Shown here piece after piece: positions 16,990 through 25,747 of a DNA stretch of 64,000 nt. The notes under the pieces were generated by a model. It was not told the DNA's origin and searched no databases. It saw only the letters and a program-made list of their open reading frames with translations. The stretch covers positions 1-64,000 of the forward strand of contig CAMUZQ010000001.1 of the NCBI GenBank assembly GCA_947165275.1, written 5' to 3'. Within the stretch, counting starts at the first letter, position 1. Each line of letters starts with the position of its first letter. This stretch comes from an uncultured Lachnospiraceae bacterium. GTDB taxonomy: Bacteria > Bacillota > Clostridia > Lachnospirales > Lachnospiraceae. A program made the translations under genes and the position numbers.

Positions 16990-17862
16990 TCAGCGGACGA
17001 AGAAGTAGAAGAGCAGAGAGAGAATATATAACGCCAGCCCCAGTACGACAGGGACCAGGGCTATGAAGAGGACAAAACGCAGGGCAAGCCACAGGACGCT
17101 CCTGTTTAATTCACGGGCTTCCCCTGCTGAGACTCTTTTTGCCATATCGATATTTCTGCCTGTCACGGACACATTGGTTTTTGCCGTCTCCGGTATCCGG
17201 GAAAGCATATGATCCAGCACAAAATCATAGTCCTCGGGCCGGGCGAAGATGATATTGGAACCAAAAAGCTGTCTCAGAAATATGGCATCACGATTGCGCT
17301 TTGCCGTAAGCTTTCTTGTGAATGCAAAGGATGAGGTATGTGTTGTGCGCTTTGCAAGAGTAACGCTGAGAAGATCAAGCCTTATGAGACTGGCAGTAAC
17401 AAGCAGTTCTCTGAGTTTTTTCTCTTTTCTCAGCTGTGAGGGAGAAACGATGAGAGTCACATCTTTATCACTCATTTCATAAATATAGACGGATTCTCCG
17501 TTGTTTACTGCCGCGATGATAAGATAGGCTATAAGGGCTATGAAGCAGAAAATGGGGAAAAGAACAAGGAATATCATTCCTGTCCCGGCAAAGCTCTCCC
17601 AATCCCAGCCGTAACCGCATAATGCATCATATATGCTGCCTGTCAGAGCGGAAAAAAGCCATACGATAAGGAAAGCAAGGAATAATACCCTCCATACATA
17701 GAGCAAAAGCGTGGGATTGCCCAGCATGGGAAGGGTATAGACCCAGCGGTATGTCCCCTCGTCTGTGCGCCAGATGCCCGGGGTCGGGTGTTCTCCGGAT
17801 GATCCCTGCGCTGAAGCCGGCTGTTCATTTACTTGAGTATTCGAAAAGTCACTCATGATCAC
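16990..17862 (-). CDS. Uncharacterised membrane protein
   Basis: A 290-residue membrane protein (or 288 from the second ATG). The N-terminal 30 residues are hydrophilic. Helices lie near 52-74, 93-119 and 262-288, with a cytoplasmic domain of about 140 residues between the second and third. The central part (KDVTLIVSPSQLRKEKKLRELLVTASLIRLDLLSV) looks like a PH-like fold, but this is a guess. It is convergent with the zinc-ribbon gene, whose stop lies only three bases away. No catalytic motif is recognised. Confidence 0.7.
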   Translation of the reverse strand: MIMSDFSNTQVNEQPASAQGSSGEHPTPGIWRTDEGTYRWVYTLPMLGNPTLLLYVWRVLFLAFLIVWLFSALTGSIYDALCGYGWDWESFAGTGMIFLVLFPIFCFIALIAYLIIAAVNNGESVYIYEMSDKDVTLIVSPSQLRKEKKLRELLVTASLIRLDLLSVTLAKRTTHTSSFAFTRKLTAKRNRDAIFLRQLFGSNIIFARPEDYDFVLDHMLSRIPETAKTNVSVTGRNIDMAKRVSAGEARELNRSVLWLALRFVLFIALVPVVLGLALYILSLLFYFFVR

Positions 17863-18107
17863 ATTATAAGGTATAAAACATGCTGAAGGAAAGCGTCAGG
17901 AGGTCATAGGATTGATTTTTTTCCATGCATTAAGTAAACTTAAGGTCAGTGAAATGACAGATGTCACAAATATGACGTATACAGAAGCCATTGTCAGATG
18001 ATATTATGATAGTTAACGGTTTCGAATAAGCATTTTCCGGGCGATGCTTCCGGATCGGAAAACGCTGGGATCATAAATCATAGAAAGATATTTTCAGAGG
18101 CATATAA

Positions 18108-20570
18108 ATGACAAAGACCAGTAAAGTTACTATTTACATACCGGATCATGAACCTGCTGTATTCGATCTGGACAGCTTCGGCAAGGAGACCGTGCGGCTG
18201 GGACGGGGACCCATACACGGAGGCAGCGGGGCGGTAAACAATGATATAGCGATCCCGAATGAAATAGCCTTTGTATCCAGAGCGCACTGTACCTTCTACC
18301 ATTCGGACGGACATTGGTTCATCTTTGACGATAACAGTGCGAATGGTCTGAATTTTAACGGTGTTAAGATCTTCTCGCAGATGATGAGCGACGGAGATAA
18401 GTACTATATCGGCAAGAGTATAGAGGAACGCCTTGTCATTGCATATTCCTTCGGGGAGGCAGGAGAAGCGGCGCCTATAGACAAATATCAGCTCAATCCC
18501 AACGGCAAGTATGTGATAGGACGTGATGCCTCCTGTAATCTGGTGCTGGATCATCCGTCTGTCTCCAGATGGCACTGCATTATAACCGGTGTGAACGGCG
18601 AGTTCTTCGCGGAGGACAATAATTCCACCAATGGCATCATCCTTAACGGCTCACAGCTTCATGGCAAGGTGAAGCTGAACCAGATGGATAAGATATCCAT
18701 CGCTGATTCAACGCTTATATTTACCGACGGCATGCTCTATATGCAGAAGCTCAAGAGCGGTGTGTCGGTATCCGTGAGAAATGTCTACAAGAAGGTAAAG
18801 ACCAAGGACGGTGAGAAATTCATCACAAACGGTGTGAACCTCAATATCGAGCCCGGCGAGTTTGTCGCCATAGTCGGAGGTTCGGGCGCCGGCAAGACTA
18901 CCATCCTCAACTGTATATCGGGTATGGCGGATTTCTCTGCGGGTGATATTTTTATTAACGGTGAGAGTATCAGGACAAATGAGCGCAGTCTGAGATCCCT
19001 GATGGGCTACGTGCCTCAGAATGACATAGTATATGACAACCTGACCCTGGAGCGTATGCTCATGTATTCTGCCAAGCTGAGGATGCCGGTTGATACCACG
19101 CCGGCCGAAATCCGGGACAAGATAGATGAAACACTGGAGCTTGTGGAGCTGAGCGCTCACAGGACCACCATGATCAGCAGACTCTCAGGCGGTCAGAAAA
19201 AGCGGGCGAGCATAGCCGTAGAGCTTCTTGCTTCACCCAGGCTCTTCTTTCTTGATGAGCCTTCATCGGGCCTGGATCCCGGAACCGAGAAGCATCTCAT
19301 GCAGATGCTGAAAAGACTGTCAGAGACCGGGAAGACTGTCATCATGGTCACCCATACAGTCCAGAATATAAATATATGTGACAGGCTCATATGCATGGGC
19401 AACGGCGGGGTACTGTGCTACTCCGGAAATCCTGCGGGGGCTCTGGATTTCTTCGGCAAGGAGGACATGATAGATATCTATGATGACCTGAATGAAAACT
19501 CCAAGGCCGTATCGGAGCGTTTCGCCGCAGAGGAGGCCAGACGCAGACCCGACGGAGCCAGGGATGTCGAGGAGAAGGAGGTGCCGAAGGTGAGATACGC
19601 CTTCGTGCCGAAGAAATTCTTCAAACAGTTTGCCGTGATGACTGCAAGATATGCGGAGATAATACTGAACAGCAGATCAAGACTTCTGATGCTGCTGATA
19701 ATGCCTGTGGCGCTGACTGCCCTGGTATGTATTGCCTTCCAGGCCGACGGAAACATATATAATTATCTCGGCCTAAGTGTGGACAGGGACTGCCTGCCCT
19801 TCCTGGTGGCGGGCGATACGATGAAGCTCATGTTCGCCTTCTCCTGTGCGGCCTTCTGGATCGGAATCTTTAATTCCGTGCAGGAGATTAGCAAGGAGCG
19901 CAATATATTCGAGAGAGAGAAGTTCACGGGAGTGAGACCCGTGCCTTACGTACTGTCGAAGTTTGTGATCATCGGTCTTATCTGTCTCATACAGACGATC
20001 ATAATGCAGCTTCTGTTCAATTTCTTCTCTGATACGACGGCTACGGTTGATGGAAATATAAACTCGCTTACTGCAAAAGCCCTGAAGATGAATGATGCGG
20101 GTATCGTATTTACGAGCCTGCCGGCGGAGTTCTTTGTCACGACCTTCCTCTGTGTAATGAGCGCCATGTGCCTTGGGCTTCTGATTTCCTCAGCCGCATC
20201 GAATGATCTTGCATTGATACTCTGCCCGGTCTTCCTGCTGCCGCAGATTTTGTTTTCCGGAGTTGCGAGCACGCTTTCGGGCATTACCGAGACCATATCA
20301 AAGATCGTGCCCTGCCGCTGGGCTTGTATAGCGTATTTTGCATCAGGCAAGATAAATGATATGTACGAGGCCGCGAAGTTTGAGGTGGGAAGCTGGAAGC
20401 TTACGGAATACGAAACCGGTTTCGGAGTGGATGAGGCCTACTCCGAGTACAAGACCTATGTCGGAAGTCTTAATCCCACAAGAAGCGCCTGGGTCGTGCT
20501 GATAATAATGTCGCTGGTTTGCGTGATCGCCTCAATGGTGATATTGTCCTTAAGAAAGACAAAGAAGTAA
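18108..20570 (+). CDS. ABCG-type ABC transporter with two N-terminal FHA domains
   Basis: An 820-residue fused transporter. Two FHA domains come first: about 20-112 (VRLGRG, VSRAHC, NSANGLNFNG) and 125-210 (YVIGRD, VSRWHC, NSTNGIILNG), each with the conserved Arg, Ser-Arg-x-H and Asn of phospho-threonine binding. The ATPase domain follows from about 222: Walker A GGSGAGKT (257-264), signature LSGGQKKRASIA, Walker B LFFLDEPSSGLDPG and a switch His (VTHT). An ABC-2 permease domain with about six helices ends the protein. The FHA domains imply docking to a phosphorylated partner; two Ser/Thr kinases and a PP2C lie in the same region. Probably the first gene of an operon to about 30.2 kb. The cargo is unknown. 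Confidence 0.93.
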   Translation: MTKTSKVTIYIPDHEPAVFDLDSFGKETVRLGRGPIHGGSGAVNNDIAIPNEIAFVSRAHCTFYHSDGHWFIFDDNSANGLNFNGVKIFSQMMSDGDKYYIGKSIEERLVIAYSFGEAGEAAPIDKYQLNPNGKYVIGRDASCNLVLDHPSVSRWHCIITGVNGEFFAEDNNSTNGIILNGSQLHGKVKLNQMDKISIADSTLIFTDGMLYMQKLKSGVSVSVRNVYKKVKTKDGEKFITNGVNLNIEPGEFVAIVGGSGAGKTTILNCISGMADFSAGDIFINGESIRTNERSLRSLMGYVPQNDIVYDNLTLERMLMYSAKLRMPVDTTPAEIRDKIDETLELVELSAHRTTMISRLSGGQKKRASIAVELLASPRLFFLDEPSSGLDPGTEKHLMQMLKRLSETGKTVIMVTHTVQNINICDRLICMGNGGVLCYSGNPAGALDFFGKEDMIDIYDDLNENSKAVSERFAAEEARRRPDGARDVEEKEVPKVRYAFVPKKFFKQFAVMTARYAEIILNSRSRLLMLLIMPVALTALVCIAFQADGNIYNYLGLSVDRDCLPFLVAGDTMKLMFAFSCAAFWIGIFNSVQEISKERNIFEREKFTGVRPVPYVLSKFVIIGLICLIQTIIMQLLFNFFSDTTATVDGNINSLTAKALKMNDAGIVFTSLPAEFFVTTFLCVMSAMCLGLLISSAASNDLALILCPVFLLPQILFSGVASTLSGITETISKIVPCRWACIAYFASGKINDMYEAAKFEVGSWKLTEYETGFGVDEAYSEYKTYVGSLNPTRSAWVVLIIMSLVCVIASMVILSLRKTKK

Positions 20571-20673
20571 GGAGCCGTGCATGGGACCCCGGTTACAGGG
20601 GTATGCAGTATATAAGACACCGAATAAAAATGGGATGCAAGTCCCGGCATTATTAAACATTAAGGAGGAAACC

Positions 20674-21522
20674 ATGAGAAGAAAAAGTTTGGTAAAGAAG
20701 AGCATTGCCGCTGTTACAGCAGCGATCCTTGCGATGGGAACTCTCACAGCCTGCGGAGGAGGAGATGCGTATAACGGTTATGCATCCGCTTACAACAAGG
20801 TCACAGCCAATGGCGGAATGGAAGCGAAATTTAATGTTGATCTCACGATGGACGGTGAGGATGTCACGAGCGAGGGCGATTTCAAGCTTGATACTTCCGG
20901 CGACAACAATATCCTTTATTATGAGATGACCACAGGTGACAATGACATCATCCAGTTCTCTGACGGAGAGTATATCTATACCGATATGGGTGATAAAAAG
21001 AGCAAATATAAGCTGGATTCCAAGCCTTCAGGCGGAGACAGCGGCAAGGAGGAGACAAAGGCTTCTTCAGGCACCTTCAATACAAGCGCATTCCTGAATG
21101 AATTCTCAAGCTTTCTTGAGGCAGGAAAGATAAAGGAACTGGGACTTCTCTCACCTATAGAGAAGGCGGCGGTTTCTTCGATAAAGAAGGAAGGGGATAC
21201 CTATAATCTTACATTCTCGGATGCTCTTGTTAAGAAATATCTTAATACTCTTGTACAGAACGAGACAGGCAAGGATGCTGCCGAGACTATTCAGATCGAC
21301 GAGCTCAATGACTTTACATACACTGCAACCGAGAAGGACGGGGTGCTTACGGGAGTTACCTACAAGGGAACCCTTGTTGTAAATGTTCCCGGCTCACTGC
21401 TTTCAAGCGGAGAGGATGCAACATATGACCTCGATATGAATATCGATATAGAGTTTGTGAACCCCGGTGACAGCGTGTCGATAGAGCTTCCTTCGACGGA
21501 CGGTTTCGAAGAGGTTAAATAA
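20674..21522 (+). CDS. Lipoprotein of unknown function
   Basis: A 282-residue lipoprotein. The signal peptide ends in the lipobox LTAC (cysteine at about residue 27). The start at 20674 is chosen for its TAAGGAGG six bases upstream. The mature part is acidic and beta-rich, resembling LppX/LolA-like lipoproteins in its pattern (MEAKFNVDLTMDGEDVTSEGDF, then DGEYIYTDM), with a short Lys/Ser-rich linker near 125-140. It lies directly after the FHA-ABC transporter and eight bases before the methyltransferase, so it may be the extracytoplasmic partner of the transporter. Family not recognised. Confidence 0.75.
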   Translation: MRRKSLVKKSIAAVTAAILAMGTLTACGGGDAYNGYASAYNKVTANGGMEAKFNVDLTMDGEDVTSEGDFKLDTSGDNNILYYEMTTGDNDIIQFSDGEYIYTDMGDKKSKYKLDSKPSGGDSGKEETKASSGTFNTSAFLNEFSSFLEAGKIKELGLLSPIEKAAVSSIKKEGDTYNLTFSDALVKKYLNTLVQNETGKDAAETIQIDELNDFTYTATEKDGVLTGVTYKGTLVVNVPGSLLSSGEDATYDLDMNIDIEFVNPGDSVSIELPSTDGFEEVK

Positions 21523-21530
21523 ATACAGCG

Positions 21531-23585
21531 ATGAATGTAAAAGACCACACGGTTTTAAGCATTGCTGACAAGCAGTCCCTGATACATGTAGGGAGTCTGG
21601 ATTCCTTTGATATCACGGAGGGCGGAAAAAAAGCCGCAGGGCTTATCCTGGATCACCTGGATAAGCCTGATCCGGACAAGCTTCAGGAAGCCATCGACAT
21701 CTATGAGGATATCATACCCAACGAAAATTTCGGCGGCGAGTACACGGCGCTGGAGTGGCTGTGCAGGTATTTTCTCATGGATGAAAAAAAGAAGCAGGAG
21801 ATAGAGGGGATCCCTGCAGTTCGCGGCTTTAAAAATATGATGATCAAAAATGATCATGATAATCTTAAGACCTATCTTCAGTATAAATATCATATAGTCG
21901 AGTACGGAGACGGAGACAATACCGAGCTTAAGGCGAGGATGCGTTTCCTTGAGGATTATATCCTTTTCAATAACCCGGACAGAGAGCGTTGGGAAACTAC
22001 AAAGGAAAATATTGAGAGACTTGCCCTCAGACCGGGTATGGAGGTTGCGGATGTAGGCTGCGGTCCGGGATATTACTCTTTTAAATTTTCCGATCTTGTC
22101 GGAGACCGGGGGAAGGTCTATGCGATAGAAACCAACCCCAGACATCTGGAATATCTTGAGGAATATGTTTCCGAGAATCAGATAGGAAACGTGATAGTCA
22201 CAAAGTCCAGCTTTGAGGGGATAGGACTGGCTTCCGATATAAAGGTTGATATAGTCTATATCTGTTCTCTGTATCATAACGTATATGCGGCCTTTACCGA
22301 TGCAGAGCGCGACAGCTTTGTGGGAAGCATAAGGCGCGCCCTGAGAGATAACGGCAGACTCATTATAGTGGATAATGATCTGGTCACGGATGGGGAGCTT
22401 CCGTATCATGGCCCTTATGTGAATAAGGATATGATAGTGAGCCAGCTGTACTATTACGGCTTTGATCTCGTAGACTCCTTCCAGTTTACACCGCAGAGAT
22501 ACGGACTGATATTTGAGATGTCAGAGATAAGAGACAGCGTCGCAAGAGAGGCTGCCGACAGGGAAAGGCATACGATCAATGTTAATTCGGCCGGGTCACT
22601 GATCCGCTACCGTATCATAGGGACCTCTACATCAGGCTACACGGTCAGAGGCAAGCGATGCGGGCGCCTGATGTATGAAGGACTTACAGAGGGGGATACG
22701 GCTAAGCTTGAAAGAGCCCGTCAGATGTTCGGGGAGCTGTATCCGAAAGAAAGAGTCGGTGATGATTATACGGCTCTTATGTGGTTTATTTCCTATTATC
22801 TTGCAGGAGAAGATAAAAAGGCAGAGATGACCGCGGATAAGCTTACGGGATTCTATGCGGATTTCTTTTGCGGAAATGATTACGAGAGGCTTAAGACCTA
22901 TCTGCTTTATAAATTCCATCTGGAGCTTCATAACGATGATGAGGCGAATGAGGATGTTAACTATGACTATACCGGCAAGGATTTTCCTATACCTACCATA
23001 AATGAGTGGAATGAGTTCCTTATCTTCAATAATCCCAACAGATCCATGTGGGAGAGGACTGAGGAGCTGCTTGCCGTAGCGGACGTAAAGCCGGGCGAGA
23101 CAGTAGCGGATATAGGCTGCGGAGGCGGTTTCTTCACATGGAAATTTGCGCAGGCTGTGGGAGAGAACGGGACAGTCTATGCAACGGAGATAAACGAGGA
23201 TGCCCTCCACTATGTTCAGGACTTCAGGGGAGATCATAACATAAGGCAGATCAAAACGATGGAGACAAAGATGAACGACTGCTCACTGCCGGCTGACAGT
23301 CTTGACATGATCTTCATGTGCTCCATGTATCATGCAGTTTATATCACAGATATCGAGTTTGTTAAGGACGAATTCATCGACAGTCTGAAAAAAGCCCTGA
23401 AAAAAGACGGCAGGCTTGTGATAGTTGATAATAATATCACCGAAGCAGGCGTACCGTCCTACTATGGTCCCGGTATAAGCCCCGAGCTTGTGATAGCCCA
23501 GCTTCATTACTATGGCTTCAGACTGGTGGCGGAGGCATATCCCATACCGCAGAGATTTGCTTTGGTTTTCAGGAAGGAGCCGTAG
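21531..23585 (+). CDS. Tandem-duplicated SAM-dependent methyltransferase
   Basis: A 684-residue protein made of two homologous halves of about 330 residues. Each half has a helical N-terminal part (GGEYTALEWLCRYFL ~69-82; GDDYTALMWFISYYL ~410-424, both followed by LKTYLxYKxH) and a class I methyltransferase domain with motif I VADVGCGPG (172-180) and VADIGCGGG (525-533). Each domain ends with GRLIIVDN/GRLVIVDN. Both SAM sites look intact. It sits between a lipoprotein and a PP2C-like gene. The substrate is unknown. The helical part is not a standard methyltransferase cap that I recognise. Confidence 0.85.
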   Translation: MNVKDHTVLSIADKQSLIHVGSLDSFDITEGGKKAAGLILDHLDKPDPDKLQEAIDIYEDIIPNENFGGEYTALEWLCRYFLMDEKKKQEIEGIPAVRGFKNMMIKNDHDNLKTYLQYKYHIVEYGDGDNTELKARMRFLEDYILFNNPDRERWETTKENIERLALRPGMEVADVGCGPGYYSFKFSDLVGDRGKVYAIETNPRHLEYLEEYVSENQIGNVIVTKSSFEGIGLASDIKVDIVYICSLYHNVYAAFTDAERDSFVGSIRRALRDNGRLIIVDNDLVTDGELPYHGPYVNKDMIVSQLYYYGFDLVDSFQFTPQRYGLIFEMSEIRDSVAREAADRERHTINVNSAGSLIRYRIIGTSTSGYTVRGKRCGRLMYEGLTEGDTAKLERARQMFGELYPKERVGDDYTALMWFISYYLAGEDKKAEMTADKLTGFYADFFCGNDYERLKTYLLYKFHLELHNDDEANEDVNYDYTGKDFPIPTINEWNEFLIFNNPNRSMWERTEELLAVADVKPGETVADIGCGGGFFTWKFAQAVGENGTVYATEINEDALHYVQDFRGDHNIRQIKTMETKMNDCSLPADSLDMIFMCSMYHAVYITDIEFVKDEFIDSLKKALKKDGRLVIVDNNITEAGVPSYYGPGISPELVIAQLHYYGFRLVAEAYPIPQRFALVFRKEP

Positions 23586-23587
23586 AT

Positions 23588-24238
23588 ATGATACCCACGA
23601 AGCGGGAGAGCAGGGCTGTGTACCTGCATGGCAGCAGCATAGCTTCAGGAGAAAATGAATATTTTTCCGTATTTGAGGAGAAAAAAAGCCTGCTTGTGTG
23701 CGGGTCGGCTCATCCATCGTCAGACAGCAGAGGAAACATTGCGTGTCCGAGGGCGCTTGATATAGCAGTAGACTGTTTCCTGGAAAGACCGTCCTCATCG
23801 GAGACGGCGGTCGAGACCATAGCCGGATTTATAAACGAGGAGATATACGGACTGCAGGAGAAGGACAAGGTCTTTCTGTGCAGTATTGCCATGCTCTATG
23901 TTTTCAAAGGAAGCACCAGGGTTTTCCCTGCGGGAAATGCCGCGGTCCTGTTTTATGAAAACGGGGTGCTGAAGAACGAATGGTACGGTGACGGAACTCC
24001 GATGGGAATGAAGCCGGAGTGCAGATTTATTTATTCCGATGAGTTTGAGCTCACGGAGGACAGCAGATTTATACTGGTGACGGGAGAGAACAGGGAATCC
24101 GTAGGATCCGCGGTTGACTATTTCAAGGATAATAACGGAAATGGACCGGAAGATCCGGATGAGTTCTTTAAAGGCAGGCAGTGTTCTTTTGTGAACCTTT
24201 TTCTGCCAAAGAGGGAGAGAAGAGGATTTTTGAGATGA
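23588..24238 (+). CDS. PP2C-like protein without catalytic motifs (putative pseudophosphatase)
   Basis: A 216-residue protein beginning two bases after the methyltransferase stop, with GGAAGGAG upstream. It has no strong match, but the order of segments follows the PP2C fold: a core strand FLCSIAMLYVFKG, then VFPAGNAAVLFYENGVLKN where PP2C enzymes have VGDSR-(x)-Y, then DSRFILVTGE where they have D-x-F-L-L-x-SDG. The metal-binding Asp residues (N-terminal ED, DG-GG, SDG, final DD) are absent. I therefore read it as a degenerate PP2C-like binding module. It overlaps the next gene by four bases. Fold assignment is tentative. Confidence 0.55.
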   Translation: MIPTKRESRAVYLHGSSIASGENEYFSVFEEKKSLLVCGSAHPSSDSRGNIACPRALDIAVDCFLERPSSSETAVETIAGFINEEIYGLQEKDKVFLCSIAMLYVFKGSTRVFPAGNAAVLFYENGVLKNEWYGDGTPMGMKPECRFIYSDEFELTEDSRFILVTGENRESVGSAVDYFKDNNGNGPEDPDEFFKGRQCSFVNLFLPKRERRGFLR

Positions 24239-25671
24239 TAACCGAAGCGCGTAAAAAAGAAATGATAGCACATGCCGGAGAGGTTTTTGACAGGGTATCC
24301 GGGATGCAGCGTCTGGGGCTGGTATGCGATGACGGGGATTTCGTTCCCTCTGTGCATTATCCGCCCATAACGGAATATCCGGACTGTACTCCTGAGGAGT
24401 ATCTTAAGGATTATAAGTACCCCGAGGACGGATTTATGGATGTGTATGTCCATATACCCTTCTGTGTGCAGCACTGCCTTTTCTGTCATTATCCGGGAAA
24501 GGTCGGTGAATGTAATGAAGAAAAGGAAAAATATATAGGATATCTAAGACGCGAGATCGATCTTTATCTGGATCACTTTGGACAGGATAAGCTCAAACCG
24601 AGATCCATCCTTTTAGGGGGCGGCACACCGACATATCTGCGTCCTGAACTGTTTGACGAATTCCTTACTATCCTTGATGAGAGGATCGATTATTCCGCAT
24701 GCAGGCAGTATAACATTGACCATGATCCGAATTCTCTTTTGGGAGATGAAGGACTTCAGAGACTTCAGCTTATGAAGGATCACGGGATCACCAGACTCAC
24801 GATAGGCGTGCAGTCCTTTGATGATAATGTTCTTAAGCTTATGAACCGGCCTCATGATAAGGATATGGCGATCGAAGCTATCAGGAGGGCTGTGGATTTC
24901 GGCTTCGATGTAAATATCGAGTTTATCTTCGGTCATCCGGGCGAGACTATAGACAACTGGATGGAGGTCATCGATCTTGCCACGCAGATGCCCGTCGGAG
25001 AGATACAGCTGTACAGGCTCAAGGTTCAGGCATACGGAGACAGACAGGGAGCGATAAACAAAAAGCACCGGGGAGCGGAAATGGGAGATATACCTGATTT
25101 CAGATCCACGATGATGATGAAGCAGATCGCGATAGATATACTGGCGGATAACGGATATAACGAGAATCTGAGGCGGGTATATTCCAAAGAAAAAAGGATG
25201 TTCTCACATTATGCTTACAACCAGTGCTGCAATCTGTATGATCAGGTGGGCTTCGGACTGACAGGCTTTTCGAGCTATCATGACAGATTCGATATCAATT
25301 CCATGTATTTTGATGAATACTACAGGATGATAGATGAGGGCAGGCTTCCGATAACAAGAGGCTATGTCAGGAGCGAGGAGGAGCAGATCAGACAGGCTAT
25401 AGTACTTCCGCTTAAGAACCGTTCCGTGATCAAAAGTGATTTTCTGAAGAGGACGGGACATGATTTTGATGAGGTGCTTCCGGAAAAGACCAGACTCCTT
25501 AAAGAATACGGTCTCATCGAGGATAACGGGAAGGTTGTGAAGCTGACTGAGCTTGGAGGGTTTCTGGCTGATGAAGTGTGTGAGGAATATAATTCCAATG
25601 CACATAAGCCTTTCCCTGAAGAGCGTTATGCCGACGGACCTTTGAATCCGTATAAGTATAATGAAATGTAA
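24235..25671 (+). CDS. HemN/HemW-like radical SAM enzyme
   Basis: A 478-residue radical SAM protein. The start at 24235 makes an ATGA overlap with the previous stop. The cluster motif is C77-x3-C81-x2-C84 within YVHIPFCVQHCLFCHYPG, the form typical of coproporphyrinogen oxidase-like proteins, followed by LLGGGTPTYL, IGVQSFDDNVLKLMNRPH and a C-terminal winged-helix-like HemN tail (KRTGHDFDEVLPEKTRLL). HemN itself is not implied: this superfamily includes heme chaperones, heme-degrading enzymes and class C radical SAM methylases. Being coupled to a methyltransferase and an exporter, a modification or biosynthetic role is more likely than heme synthesis. That is inference. Confidence 0.85.
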   Translation: MITEARKKEMIAHAGEVFDRVSGMQRLGLVCDDGDFVPSVHYPPITEYPDCTPEEYLKDYKYPEDGFMDVYVHIPFCVQHCLFCHYPGKVGECNEEKEKYIGYLRREIDLYLDHFGQDKLKPRSILLGGGTPTYLRPELFDEFLTILDERIDYSACRQYNIDHDPNSLLGDEGLQRLQLMKDHGITRLTIGVQSFDDNVLKLMNRPHDKDMAIEAIRRAVDFGFDVNIEFIFGHPGETIDNWMEVIDLATQMPVGEIQLYRLKVQAYGDRQGAINKKHRGAEMGDIPDFRSTMMMKQIAIDILADNGYNENLRRVYSKEKRMFSHYAYNQCCNLYDQVGFGLTGFSSYHDRFDINSMYFDEYYRMIDEGRLPITRGYVRSEEEQIRQAIVLPLKNRSVIKSDFLKRTGHDFDEVLPEKTRLLKEYGLIEDNGKVVKLTELGGFLADEVCEEYNSNAHKPFPEERYADGPLNPYKYNEM

Positions 25672-25747
25672 GGAAACTCCGATCAATACGGAGCTTCCCT
25701 GATATACACGGATCTGTGAATGTTTCAGAAAAGATACGGGGAATGCC

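Noticed and set aside
24235..25671. Annotation as coproporphyrinogen oxidase HemN
   Set aside because: No other heme gene is near, and the HemN-like family includes many other enzymes; only the superfamily can be supported.
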